Positions 24,901-36,663 of a stretch of DNA of 64,000 nucleotides are shown in pieces. Source of the stretch: Plecoglossus altivelis (taxonomy: Eukaryota > Chordata > Actinopteri > Osmeriformes > Plecoglossidae). Location of the stretch: NCBI GenBank assembly GCA_036571765.1, contig BROE01000003.1, positions 5,890,570-5,954,569 of the forward strand, written 5' to 3'. The notes beneath the pieces were generated by a model that saw only the letters and a program-made list of their open reading frames with translations, was not told the DNA's origin and searched no databases. A program made the translations under genes and the position numbers. Within the stretch, counting starts at the first letter, position 1; every line of letters begins with the position of its first letter.

Positions 24901-27127
24901 TCTAAGTGGGGAGATTCTGTATTTAAACCAAACAAAAAAGAAAGTACGATCCTTTCTTCAGTCCTTCGAATAATCCTCCGAAGAATTCAAACATTCACGC
25001 AGTTGAGAAAATACAGACAAGTCATTCGCTTCATGCACTCAGACTGTCCTGCGACTTTTTAAATACACTTCTATCCAAGGCAGAAGTGGAAACAATATCC
25101 ATAAATCCACAATTACTTAAACTGATCCGTTTTTGTGTACAGGTCTCTTGTGTGTCTGACTTGGTTTGTATGAGCACCATTTCTGCCCGCGTCTGTTAAT
25201 GTGGCATATGTCTGTGTACATCTTCACGCACGCTCACACATACAGACACATTCATGACATCTTCCCACTCAAATACAGTACACACACTCATTCACATATA
25301 GACCTTGAACACTTTCCCATTCACATTCCGTGTACGCATACACGCACACACACGCACACACAGGTGAATAAGCACCCTTCCCCTTCCCACATACATGGAC
25401 ACAGAGTACCCAGCTCATGTAAAGCTTAACGCAATCTAACTGGTTATGTTTTTGACATTCAGCGTCACCTCTCTCTTCACGCATCCAACATGTTTGCAGA
25501 GTCTTCAATGACTATTAGCCATACAGTAGGCCTGATTGTTGGCCAGAGTATTCTACCTGTGTATAGAAACCATGGTTCATAGTTGACCATCCTCAATATC
25601 CAGACATGAACCACTGCTTGTTGCTTAGCAGGCGGTTCCGTCCCAATTCTGGTCATCGTCAGACATTCTTTATTGTCTTGAATATGTCCTGTCTAGCTCC
25701 TAATTTGAGTCCCTGTGTCAGTATGTCTGAGATCCAGCTCCCATATATTGTGTGTAGTTTTTTTTTCTCTGTGGTTGGATGTAACACAAGGTTTTCGCTC
25801 CACCAGGACAGAGGAGCCCTCTCCAGATGATGAGAAAAGAAGGTAAGAGATTCGTTGTTTTCTTTCGCCCGAGTGCTTTAGTCAGTCTTTAGAGGAGGTG
25901 GTATTGTCCCGGCTTCAATGTCATTTTAGGTGTTTCTTATGAATTCTGTTCTCTCATTTCCCTCCTTTATCAAAGCTTCTCATTGTGCCAACACCTGTAC
26001 GGTGTCACCGTACAGGTGTTGGCACAATGAGAAGCTTTGATAAAGGGAAATTTCAGGTTAGTGATCTCTGAAAATGTGTCAGCTTTCAGAAATGTTTAGT
26101 TCAGTGACATCAAATGTAAAAAAACATCTTTGAAACGGGTATAGCCAAGTGCATTGGAGCATTTTACAGCAGATCAAGAGGTTGCTCGATGACATTGGCA
26201 CTGACTGTCGTTTTTTGAAGATTCTCAAATGAAAGGAGAGACTTTTGAGACACTGTCCTTGTTTTGGGGCCCAACTCTGTCCCTTTCTACCCCCTCTCAG
26301 GAACTACGGAGGGGTGTATGTGGGCCTGCCAACTGACATGATCGTCGTAGCCTCCAGCCAGTCAAAGTCCACTCGCAAAGGTGAATAATCAGACGCGCGC
26401 AAAGAGCAAACAGCCCCAATTCAGTCTATGTGGCCCCAAGTCATTCCAGCATCTACGTGGGTTTGAAACATGTGTAAAGACCCTCATTCCACCTCTGAAC
26501 AGTGGAGCAAATCAGCCTCCAGGAAAAGGTTTAATCAAATAATTGATATTCCCTGAACCCTTGTCAAATTCTGTATTCAGAAGGTTTGTGTTGTCCTTGA
26601 GTTATTCTTCCAGCTTGATTGCTTTTTGTGTAGTCTTTCTGTGTCCCTCTGCCATCTACCCTGAAAAAAACAACTCTTGGTCCTTCGTTCTTCATGTGTA
26701 CGTTCGTGTGTGTCTGTGTGTAGGTGTGTGTTACTGAACTCCTCGTCTTGTCGTTGTCCGTTAGGATGATGAAGTGCTGGTGTAGGGCTTAATACAATTA
26801 TATCCAGGACCAGAACTGTTCAATGTTGCACATGTGGGATATCCCAGAGCAGCCAGGGGGAGGAGGGGCCATCTGTGAATCTGCTGGTGTGTGTGTGCTT
26901 GCATTTGTGCGTGCGTGTCTGTGTCCATGTGTGTGCAGTCAAGTGTGTGTGTTCGCTTGCACTTTTGTTTGTGTGTTGGTGGCTCGGCAGACGGTGGTGT
27001 GTTGGTGTTTGTGTCCAGTATTTGCGTGAGCCCATGTGAATGAAAGAGAGAGAAAGAAAGAGAGAAATAGCATTGAACACTCAAACAGAGCTTTGCTGTT
27101 TCCCCTTCTCTTTGTCCTTCAGACTAG
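21961..27127 (+). CDS. occ1: OCC1 (C12orf75 homologue), 62-aa protein, complete CDS
   Basis: Five coding exons: 21961-22003, 24848-24872, 25807-25842, 26301-26380 and 27123-27127. They total 189 nt, 62 aa plus stop; human OCC1 is 63 aa. The protein starts MGCGNSSATSTSGG, has an acidic stretch EEPSPDDE, then the signature KRRNYGGVYVGLP, and ends QSKSTRKD. This matches the human protein (MGCGNS, DDKRRNYGGVYVGLP, VRKN at the end). The last exon gives two bases of the final Asp codon and the TAG; its acceptor follows a strong pyrimidine tract. An alternative acceptor at 26764 would end the protein in Gly instead. The function is not established; the human locus was reported as overexpressed in colon carcinoma and also yields non-coding RNAs. 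MGCGNS fits an N-myristoylation site with a neighbouring palmitoylatable Cys3, so I infer membrane attachment. APPL2 is its head-to-head neighbour, as in human. Confidence 0.93.
25956..26051. repeat. Near-perfect palindrome in an OCC1 intron
   Basis: Arms 25966-26004 and 26006-26044 are perfect reverse complements (39 bp) separated by a single T. Outside them ATTTCCC (25956-25962) pairs with GGGAAAT (26045-26051) after three unmatched bases TCC on the left. The arms contain AAGCTT. Beyond 25956 and 26051 the similarity stops. It lies between coding exons 3 and 4. Confidence 0.97.
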
Positions 27128-28175
27128 ACGTGACTGAAGGAACATAATCACAAACAACACAGGTACGGTAGATGACAATACCTACAAAGTTGACATGTTT
27201 CTGTACTTTTACTGGGTGCAAAAGGACCTATTTTTATACTCTATGGGTTTCTCTGAAGATGAATTATTTGGCTAGCGAGCCTCTGAATAGGCTACAGAGA
27301 GAAGAGATCACATGACCTTGCCTCACGACACTGACCTTGCTCTGTTGTCCTTTGCACCAGGATTGTACATATTCACTCACCACCAGCCCTTCCCAGAGAG
27401 AGAGCGACACTCGCTGCCACGCTGGGTCACCAGTCACCATCGTATTGGACTCTGGGATGAGGCTGTGTCCATCTGCCGAGCCACGAAGAGGCCCCTGCTG
27501 GTGGCTGGTTGAACCTGTCTCAGCCTGGCACAGGGACACTCAACAGAGGCCTTTGTCTGGGAGCGGCAGCTCGCTGTAGGGCACCGCTTGTCTGTGGGAC
27601 TCAGGACGAGCCAGGAGAGGTGGAAATAGGACCGGGACACCGCAGGGACTCTGCTGCCTCTGCAATAATAATCAAAGCGTCTATTTTCAAGCTGGAATTT
27701 AAAGATTCATGAGTTGTCTGCTTTAGATGTTTAATGTAGAGAGTGGGAGAGAGAAAATGAGGAGAGAAGAGGGGGCGGGGCGGGGGGGCGAGTAGAAGCC
27801 AAAGAAAGTCACCTGAGGGAGAACCTTATTCCCTTGAGCACAAGTGCAAGAGACCCCTTAGACAGACACAGGTATTGAAGAGATTTTCAGAGGTTTTTAT
27901 TTGTGTTTTTCGTCAGAGTAATGTGTGTTGCTTCACTGTTAAATTAGGCGCCGATGTCTGGTTTAATGAAAAGGTTGAAGATCTGTATACAAAATCACAT
28001 TGGAGTAAGACATAACATGAACTAGTGTCTCAGTGGACGGTGTTGCATCTCGGCTGCAAGCGGAACCCCGAACAACATGGACTAAATGTGCGTGTGACGC
28101 AAGCTGGTTTCTGTTTGCTGCAGTACGTGAAGCATTTCCCCCTGGGAGCCTCCTTGGGACCTGAGATTGTAATAA

Positions 28176-28288
28176 GTTCATTTCTCTGATGCCCTTTCAA
28201 AGCATCGTGCAGGAAAAGGGCGGCGATTTCAAAGCTACGACCTCTTCATCGGCATTCAAACGATCTACCACCGAGCTCCACCCCTCCC
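28176..28288 (-). mobile_element. tRNA-Cys-derived SINE remnant
   Basis: The minus strand has an A-box-like GAGCTCGGTGGTAGATCG, an anticodon arm TTTGAATGCCGATGAAGAGG, and a degenerate B box, in the order and spacing of tRNA-Cys (family form: GCTCAGTGGTAGAGC, then TTTGACTGCAGATCAAGAGG). It is followed by TTTTCCTGCAC and a tail GCTTTGAAAGGGCATCAG, which resembles the fish SINE tail GCTTTGGATAAAAGCGTCTG. Both boxes are decayed. Confidence 0.7.
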
Positions 28289-28578
28289 GATTCTCTACCA
28301 CTGGGATAAATACTCATCCCTATGCTCTTCATGAACCAGTGCGAGTTGACAGTCTGGGGTCCACGCATGGCTGCAGTTGTACTGCAGTGTACGAACCAGA
28401 CTTTTCTCTCACAGCCTCTCTCACTAGCTATGCTCAAATGTGTGTCACCCTGTTCAGTTTCATAGGATGCTCATCTGTAATGACTCATCATGCGCCTTTC
28501 TGCAAAAAGAGCTGGGGAGCTGTTTTGGCTGTTGTTCTGGTCTGAATGAACATTTTCAGCAGGAATTACCATCCTAAT

Positions 28579-29009
28579 GGGCAACACTTTAAACATTAAG
28601 GTTACATCAACAACCATGTGCTAAAATAGCTGCAGAACAATACCCATTGGCACAAAATTGTAGTTCCACGGGAACGGCAATGTGCTGAAATTATAGTATG
28701 TGTTTTTAATGAAGGCTAACACAAATGTGTTTGTAGGCACAGCATTGGGTAGGGATGTCAGGGATAAGTGAGTGTTATAAAGGTACAGGTGAAGGCTATT
28801 TGATTAAAAGATCAATGTTAACATCCAATTACCTGTGGAAAGCACAGACATCCCATAACATAGAAAGGGATAATACAAGTGAAAGATTGATATTAAACCC
28901 TGTTGAAATGTAACTACATAGCTGTTCCATGTGTCTACAATGTTGGCATGATAGGTCTTCCTATGTAGTTACATGTTATACAACATCACTGTAATGTCAA
29001 GTGTTGCCC
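28579..29009. mobile_element. MITE-like element with terminal inverted repeats
   Basis: It begins GGGCAACACTT and ends with the reverse complement AAGTGTTGCCC (11 bp perfect), and the next 12 or so bases are partly complementary. It is 431 bp long with no coding capacity. Near its right end is a separate hairpin with 14-bp perfect arms at 28908-28921 (ATGTAACTACATAG) and 28961-28974. I see no clear target-site duplication, and I cannot assign a superfamily. Confidence 0.6.
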
Positions 29010-29287
29010 AGTTCTGAAGGACATGACCACACCACACCTCCCTTCAGCTACCTCACCACACACCTGAGGATCTTCAGCCAATCACCGGCAGCGACTCATC
29101 TGATTCCCATTGGCGAGTCACGGCCGAAAAGATGCTATGGTGAAAGCTCTGTCAATCGACCCCCCACCCCCCGTCTCCTCCTTTCCCCCTCCTCCTCCTC
29201 CTTCCGGTTCTCATCCTCTGGCACCTTGAGGGGGATCTGTCAGCCTGCAGGAAGCCCAGCTGACACCCCAGCACCCCCCTCTCCCAC

Positions 29288-29577
29288 AGACACACACACA
29301 CACACACACCTCCCCCCCACACACACACCCACACATACCCACACACCCACACACACACACACACCCACACCCACACAGACACATCCACACACACACACCC
29401 ACACACCCGCACACACACCCGCACACACACCCACACACACACACACCCACACACACACACCCGCACACACACCCACACACACACACACACACCCACACAC
29501 ACACAGACACACCCACACACACCCACACACACACACACACACCCACACGCACACACACACACCCGCACACACACACT
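29288..29577. repeat. Interrupted CA/CCCACA array
   Basis: About 290 bp of CACACA broken at irregular intervals by CCC, CCCG or CAGACA. It gives long Thr-His-Pro or Val-Cys-Gly frames on either strand that are not genes. Confidence 0.97.
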
Positions 29578-30990
29578 CACTCCAAGAGCCGTCAGGCTGG
29601 ATCACTCTCATACATTCCATTTGTAATCCGTTCATGCAGTGTTATTCCTTCTAGTAAAACTCCAAAACGCCATGGCAGTTGTCGGTGTGGTCTTTCTGCT
29701 AATGACTCAAGCCCATCCCTAGGTGTAGTGGAAGGGCTTGGGGGGTGGGGGGTGTAGGGGGCAGGACCCAAGGTCATCCGTCACTCCTCCTGTCAGCTTT
29801 CTCCTTAAGTGAACGTGCGGCAGGACAGACAGCGCTCGGAGGACAATGGAAGACAGGCCAGGCTGACAGCACTTTAAATTCCAATGCCATTCTGCCCTCT
29901 GCCAAACAAATCATGTTATGCTGCTGGGGAGCTTTCTAACAACTTCAACCTGGTCTGTCTTTCTTCTGGAGGGATGGAATCCATTTGATAACGCAATACA
30001 TGCCGTTTGTGTCAACACACTGTGGAGTGTGTGTAAGGTAGGATTGAGAGACGCGAGAGAGGAACTGCGAATATTCATACAGTGTCATATATGGAATATG
30101 GGATGTGGAGGCACTCATGAATTGTTAAACAGCATGGAATAAGGATGGGATGCATGTTGGAATATGAATGTGCTGCACTAATGTATGTCAAGGTGAATGG
30201 GACTCCTGAATGTAATGGGAGAGTGCCCCTCAGATTGTCTCCACCATAACCCGCCGCTGATACAGCACACAAGCCCTGCTTTCTCTGGTTTCATTGTGTC
30301 ATCTCTCTGGCCTCTCTCCTGCCTGTCTGCCTCTCTTCCTCTTCGCCTCCTCTCTCTTTATTCCCCTCTCCCTCACTGTCTCTCCTGGACTGTGTTCTCT
30401 CTCTACCTCTCTGCTCCAACCCCGCTGCCTTTATAATGCATTCTGACCATGAGATTGCGATGAATGTCAGCATTGTTAGTCTGATTTTAAAGTGCTGCCT
30501 GTATGATAAGGCTATTATGGGCTGTCGAAGTGAGAGAATTGAATGTGGAGGATAATGTGTTGTTAGATGTCAGAGCAACAGTCTCAGGATTGTGCTGTCT
30601 TTACAGACATTAGCAACACAACGCGATGAATTGAACAAGAGGGAGATGCGATCAAAGTTGAATGTCTCCTCCGTTATAATGAACATATTGTACCGTGACC
30701 ATTCAGTCGAGTTCACATTTTGTGTTCCATTGATAACCAGGTATGTATAGAGATAACGGTCCCCATTGAGAATAACACGCACACTGCGTGTACTTTAAGA
30801 AATCATTGCAAGGTTACTGGTAAGACCCTTCAATGTCCTGAGCAACTCGTTCTCGATTGTATAATACATTGATGTATGATGTAAGAGTTTTCTGTTGTCT
30901 GGGCATGGCAGGGTATTGATTGTGCTATCTGGTCATCTTGCAGTAATCAATAGCAAGCCAGTATGTAGGATCGTGTGTATTCTTCAACAG

Positions 30991-31014
30991 CAGAAGAGCA
31001 AGAAGCAGAAGTGA
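30991..31014 (+). other. Possible terminal-exon coding end (speculative)
   Basis: After an acceptor-like TATTCTTCAACAG, the frame reads QKSKKQK and then TGA at 31012-31014, followed by about 400 bp of AT-rich sequence ending in AATAAATAA at 31408. This looks like a last exon plus 3' UTR, but no upstream partner exon is recognised. Read in the phase of OCC1 exon 4 it is also open for 23 codons. It is weak evidence. Confidence 0.2.
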
Positions 31015-31430
31015 GTTTCCTCGGTCCACGTGGAACCACGTCCCACAAGCCATTGACATAACACACACCAATCAATGACAGTGTGAATATTTGAGGAAAG
31101 GGGAAGAAGAGGTGAAGGAGGAGAGGATAGAACTGTCTTTATCGGGAGTTTCTAAATTCTTCTCACTGTTGTTTCCCTCATTTTTGTTATCCCCTCGGAT
31201 TTTAAATACATTTTTAATGTTTCACATTTTACTTAACGTGCTGTAATGGCCATATTTTAAGTCAAAGAAATGTAATAACACAGTTGTATTATTTCTCTAT
31301 TATGCATCTGTTATTTAATTGTCAAACTGGACTTTTTCATATTGCTGAAGGTTGTTTATATTTGTGACATCTGTATAAAGCCCAGTATGTCCTCTCAGTT
31401 GAACACAATAAATAAGTATGAATTGTAGTG

Positions 31431-33898
31431 TGATGAAGTTACTGGCCCAAACACAGCGTCAAACACAACGGACGTCAAGTACTTCCTAGTTCTGAGGAGG
31501 AGGATGATGAGCAGAGCTGATCCTGCTGGAACAAGGAAAGAACAACGACAAGAGGGAATGACATAGAATGATTGATCTCTGTGCTTTAAGTCAAAGGAAG
31601 AGGAAATGCACGCACATACAAACACACATGCTGTGCAATGATTGACTGTGAACCAAAATAAACACAATGGAAAATATTTGCCCCATGATCTACCATTCAA
31701 TCTAATGGCTTGACTTTACTGACAAATATTTTCCTCTGGCAAATGATTTAATATATCGCGTTACAGTATTTTCTAAGAAGTACTGTACTTTACTGTGAAG
31801 GAAAAACTGTTTGTTTGACTTCTTGGAATAAACGAAAGAGGCTGGCTCAGCTCTTGGAAAGAGCCTGATCAAGAATTGTGTATCCAAGCCTTCATGTGGG
31901 TTTGGTGTGTGCGTGTGTCTGTGTGTGTCTACGTGTATGTGTATACGTGTGTGTTTGTTCGTGTGTGTGTGTCTGTGTGGGAAGCAAAACAGAGTTACTG
32001 TACCTCAAACATGACTGTGCTCTTATTGTCGTTGTTAGTGGTGGTCAGTGATAGGGACGTGTGTGTGTCCGTTGCAGAAATGCGCATGTGAGAGTGTGTT
32101 GCATCAAAACAGTGAGATACTGAATCTCATAGATGGCTCTTGCACTGCTGGTGGTGTTAGTGGGGGTGGGGGGTCAGTGATAAGGATCTGTGTGCGTGTG
32201 TCTCTGTGCCTGTGTGCAAGTGTGCACGTGTGCGTGTGAGAAACCTACGTGACGGCGCAAACGTCCTTAATCGCATCATCAGTGCATCTGTTCCCTCCAG
32301 AGGTCCCAGCTGCTCTGCATCCTGCTGAGGTCTCCTATCAACACGGACACGTCTCCCCCTCTGCTTCCTGCACCTGACCAGGCTCGGCCGTGTCGGTGAA
32401 GGACGAGAAGCGACACAGAGACGGCGGCCTGCACATCATGATGTCGTCCAATACGCCTGCTTCACGTCACGGTTCACGTTTCGTTTTCACGAACTGGATA
32501 GGCTTTGGCCTTTAGCCATGGTTCCATAACCTTAAATAGTCGTAGTCAGTTCAATGTCGCCTGCATTTTCAGTCTCTCACCAGCAGAGAACGCCACAGCA
32601 CAGCTATGCTGTGATAGGAGCTCCAACACAGGAGCCACCACAAGATGGCATGGTTGAATCAGCCTCAGTATTTTGACCATGACATGCCGGGAAAATGAGA
32701 CGCCCGGTCTTCTCCTGGCTCACAGAGACCTCCAGAGTCTGTCTGGATCTGCCTGGTGGCACCGGCCAGCCCGGCTCCAACGCAGCCCTCCCCTCTGAGC
32801 TGCAAAGGAGACGTGAACTAGCTCGATCACTCTAACAGGGTGCTAATCACTGTTTGGTTGGGAGCGCAGCCCACAAGCACTTTTTTCCACTGCAATCAAA
32901 GCCACTCAGAGGCCCTGTGCCTGGAGAGCTCGGCCCAATGACTTTCTGACTGGTGTCAGACACAATCAGAGACGGCATTTTCTGCTTCCCAAAATAATGA
33001 GTCAGAGAGCTAAAAACGTGTTGTTGTTCTGCACCCGGCGAAGCGTCCTGATAAATGGGGGCAACCTCCATCCACGTGCTGTGAAAACCAGTCCTGAAGG
33101 AGGATTTGGCGTTCGGTTTGGGATTGTTTCAAATGCAACGGTTCTCCCTCCCTAGCTACGCAGGTCCAGCGGCCTGGCGTAAAAGCCAGAGGACTGCTTT
33201 GACAGCGTGGAACAGAATGCACGGCCTCATATCGCCAACAGACGACAGAACGTTCCGGCTCTGTATTGTGGAAGGATGGGGCCAAATTAACGAGGCCGAT
33301 GATGTTAACAGAACCCATGCAAACCAGCGCAGCTCTTATGTAATATTCCCCGCGGTGCAGACAGACAGAGACGACGAGCAGTGATGTCAGCGCGTGCTGG
33401 ACTTCCAGGCCTGCTGTTCTTACAGTGTGTTAGACTCCGGTGTCAAGGCCATCCGGAGGCTTCTCACGTCCAGCCTTGCTGGGTCTGTTTGAGGAGTGGG
33501 GGGTGCGAGAGAAGAGTATTGTCATGTTCCCGTGTTCATTTGGCATTTGACACGGCCAAAGTGACATGCAGGGCAAGAGGGACATTAAACCTGCAACCTT
33601 GGGGTGCGAAGACACATGCTCTCCTGCTTGTGCTGTTTCTGTCTGACTGTCTAACACCCCGACCTTCAACCTCCATCTCTCCGCCACCACCCCCTCCTCC
33701 CCCCACCTCAAGCTCTGAGGCTGTGGGTCCATAGTGGCACCCCCAGCACTAGGGGAGGCCCTGCTAAATCTGATATACTCTCCCTCTCTCTCTCTTTCTT
33801 CCCCTCTCCCTCACCGACTCGCTCCCCTGGTCTCTCTCTGTTCCACGCTTTTCCAATTCATTGCCTCTTTTCTCACTCTTTTCATCCCCTCTCTCTCT

Positions 33899-33900
<2 letters not shown>
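31431..33900. other. Unique intergenic DNA
   Basis: AT-rich to about 31,880, then a GT-rich patch (31,900-31,980), then mixed unique sequence with higher GC content at 32,280-33,730. There are no splice-bounded open frames that I recognise. Confidence 0.5.

Positions 33901-33901
<1 letters not shown>

Positions 33902-33953
<52 letters not shown>
33902..33953. repeat. (CT)n microsatellite
   Basis: Roughly 50 bp of nearly pure TC dinucleotides inside a longer CT-rich stretch from 33,780. Confidence 0.95.
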
Positions 33954-33957
<4 letters not shown>

Positions 33958-34986
33958 CGGCTCTCAGACTCTGCATGTGCTTCCAATTACAGACAAAGGG
34001 AGAGGCGGTCCCTCTGTGTTCAGCATGTGGTTCCGTTTAGAGCAGGTGAAACAATGTAGGAAAATAGATCCGTCATCCGTCGCATTCCGGAGGCTGCTGA
34101 GAGCGCCGCTAAATCATAGCAAAGCTAATCCTGAGAGGAGGAGACGAGAGGATGGAGGGATGGAAAGAGAGAGAGAGAGGGAGAGTTTCTCTTACAAGTT
34201 GCCACCAATGGCCGCAGAGCGGCTTCTTCAAAGCTCCACAGGGGTCTTGATAGCACTCCCCCCACTTCCCCTCTCCTTTTACCCTCTTTGCTCTCTCCGT
34301 CTCTCCTCTCTCTGTCTCCCCTCCCCGCACTCTCGCTCCATGTATAGTTGGGGTTGTTATCGTTTTCCATTCCCCCTCCATCTGTCTCTGAAGCCCTGTG
34401 TTGTGGTTAAGGCCAGGGACTCTACCAGCTACGACCTCTCTGACCTCCAGGTGTTCCTGCTCAAAAACGTAACAGGAAATATCTCATTTCATATTTTCTT
34501 CGAAGGGTAGAGGGATGTTTTGACCTGTGGACAGCCACAGCAGTCCATTCACGCATCCCAAAATGTAGGTTAACACAGCACACAGGGACCCTGAGCGCCC
34601 CACTCTCATTCCCTTTTAGCAGCTCCAGAGGAGCGCCTAGCCTAGCGTGGCTTTTTGCCCATAAATCACTCGCTGTTCAGCCTTCCCGCTTCTTTATGGG
34701 AGACGCTATGTGGACACCAGACAGCCAGACCGCTCACCAGCATCCAGTAAAGCTCTCACGTGCATAATGAAAAGGAGAGGAGATGAAAGCGAGCGAGAGA
34801 GTGCACGCGTGTGACTGGAGGCTGTATTTTTAGCCGCAAGAGCTAACGCCCATTGACGGCTTACAGAGAGCCATGGACTTTGTAGAAGAGCCTTGTAATT
34901 TTTTTGCAACTCTATCATTGTTTGAGGGGGTTGTGAGCTTTCAGGTCTGCGTCCACCAGACGCATCTTCTTAAGAGCCATCCTGCC

Positions 34987-35020
34987 GAAACGAGCCGAAA
35001 CGAGCCAAAACGAGCCAAAT
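34987..35020 (+). repeat. Short decamer repeat
   Basis: Three copies of GAAACGAGCC (the third AAAACGAGCC), then a diverged fourth (AAATCTCGCC), in a row. The period is 10 bp. Confidence 0.8.
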
Positions 35021-35340
35021 CTCGCCGTTTCAAGACATGGCGGCTTGAGTTTCTATTGGTCGGCCAAGGCATATGTGGTGTCCCACCCTCTCAGCCCCCA
35101 GCTCACCTCTTTCCCCTCTCCTGCACTCCCACCTCCCTTCTTCTCTTCCACACACAGCCTCCACACTGCCCCACCCACACCTTATCTTGATATTTGTGGG
35201 GCATTTCCAGTACTTTATATTTATGTTGTACCAGAACTTAAAGTTAACGCTAATTTGTTCTGCGGTACATTTTTTAAAAGCAAATGAGCACAAGGAATGT
35301 TTCGTTTCCGCCCCCCCCCCCAAAAAAAAATAAATGGGAA

Positions 35341-35955
35341 GGGGATGTGTTGGTGTGTTGGTGTGTTGGTTGTATTGGTGTGTTGGTTGTGTTGGTGTGT
35401 TGGTGTGTTGGTGTGTTGGTGTGTTGGTTGTGTTGATGTGTTGGTTGTGGGGTGTGTTGATGTGTGGGTGTGTTGGTGTGTGGGTGTGTTGGTTGTGTTG
35501 GTGTGTTGGTTTTGGGTGTGTTGGTGTGTTGGTGTGGTGGTGTGTTGGTGTGTGGGTGTGTTGGTTGTGTTGGTGTGTTGGTCTGTTTGTGTGTTGGTTG
35601 TGTTGGTGTGTTGGTGTGTTGGTCTGTTGGTGTGTTGGTTGTGTTGGTGTGTTGGTGTGTCGGTTGTGGGGGTGTGTTGGTGTGTGGGTGTGTGGGTGTG
35701 TGGGTTGTATTGGTGTGTTGGTGCGTTGGTGTGTTGGTGTGTGGATGTGTTGGTGTGTTGGTGTGTGAGTGTGTGGGCGTGTGGGTGTGTTGGTTGTGGG
35801 TGTGTTGGTTGTGTTGGTGTGTTGGTGTGTGGGTGTGTGGGTGTGTAGTTGTGTTGGTTTATTGGTGTGTTGGTGTGTGGGTGTGTGGTTGTATTGGTGT
35901 GTTGGTGTGTTGGTTGTGGGTGTGTTGGTGTGTTGGTGTGTTAGTTGTGGGGGTG
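35341..35955. repeat. TGTGTTGG minisatellite
   Basis: About 600 bp built from TGTGTTGG, TTGTGTTGG, TGTGTGGG and TGTGGG units. All cytosines are on one strand, giving marked strand asymmetry. Open frames of Val-Gly-Cys-Leu type across it are artefacts. Confidence 0.97.
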
Positions 35956-36179
35956 AGGGGGGGAGGCTTTTATTGGCTCCATGATGTTTTTGAGACAGTT
36001 ACATTTTAGTTTTGAAATGGGTTGGAGTTCATAAAATGTACTGAATTAGATGTATGGTCTCTAAATGTGTTTTTATAAGCCCATGAATTGCAGCGCACTT
36101 TGATTGCTGATTGTAGTTAATATCAGGAAACAGAACATTATGCCCCATTAGGCATATGTCCCGGGTTGATTATAACAAC

Positions 36180-36208
36180 TCTCTGCTCTCTCTCTCTTTT
36201 TCGCTCTT

Positions 36209-36249
<41 letters not shown>

Positions 36250-36412
36250 CTCTGTTTTTAAAAGAAAAAAGAAATATTTAGCAGAATGGTTAAGTAAGAT
36301 TTTTTCCAACAAGTCCATCAAAGTCTCCCTCTTTCTCACTCTGCCACCCTCCCCCGTTTCAATCTCCCTGTCTCTCTTTTCTCTCGCTCTCTCACTCACT
36401 CTCTTGCTCTCA

Positions 36413-36444
<32 letters not shown>

Positions 36445-36540
36445 TTCACTCTCTTGCTCTCACTCTCTCTCTCACTCTTTCACTCTCTTGCTCTCTCACT
36501 CACTCACTCCCTCCCCTTCCTCCCTCACTCACTCACTCAC
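36180..36540. repeat. CT-rich tracts
   Basis: Two blocks of TCTC (36,180-36,255 and 36,360-36,540) with interspersed CACT and GCTC units flank about 100 bp of ordinary sequence. Confidence 0.9.
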
Positions 36541-36663
36541 TCTCCTCAACTGCCTCTATCTCCTCTGCTTCTTCTTTTGACCTCCATGCTGTAATCTTCT
36601 CTGGTACACTAAGCTTTTATTTGCAGCTGTGGACAACAGTTTGGGGAGATACCCCCTGACTCT

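Larger units (their letters stand above)
27128..31430 (+). other. OCC1 3' UTR and downstream region
   Basis: Sequence after the OCC1 stop. No AATAAA is visible until 31408 (within AATAAATAA), which follows about 250 bp of AT-rich, UTR-like sequence. ATTAAA variants occur near 28803 and 28893. The region holds a minus-strand SINE, a MITE-like element and a 290-bp CA array, described separately. The 3' end of OCC1 is therefore unresolved: it could be at a variant signal near 28.8-28.9 kb, or at 31.4 kb through a long UTR or a spliced last exon. Confidence 0.4.

Noticed and set aside
26765..26771. Alternative last OCC1 exon after GTCCGTTAG
   Set aside because: It would end the protein in Gly and has a poorer pyrimidine tract than the site at 27123, which gives an Asp end closer to the human Asn end.
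29001..29654. 217-codon open frame rich in Thr-His-Pro
   Set aside because: Most of it is the CA array translated; no domain, and the first part shows no similarity that I recognise.
33734..34510. 258-codon open frame with a poly-Ser/Leu stretch
   Set aside because: It spans a (CT)n microsatellite and CT-rich flanks; no exon boundaries or recognisable domain.
35297..36009. Several 140-180-codon frames of Val-Gly-Cys-Leu
   Set aside because: They are translations of the TGTGTTGG minisatellite.
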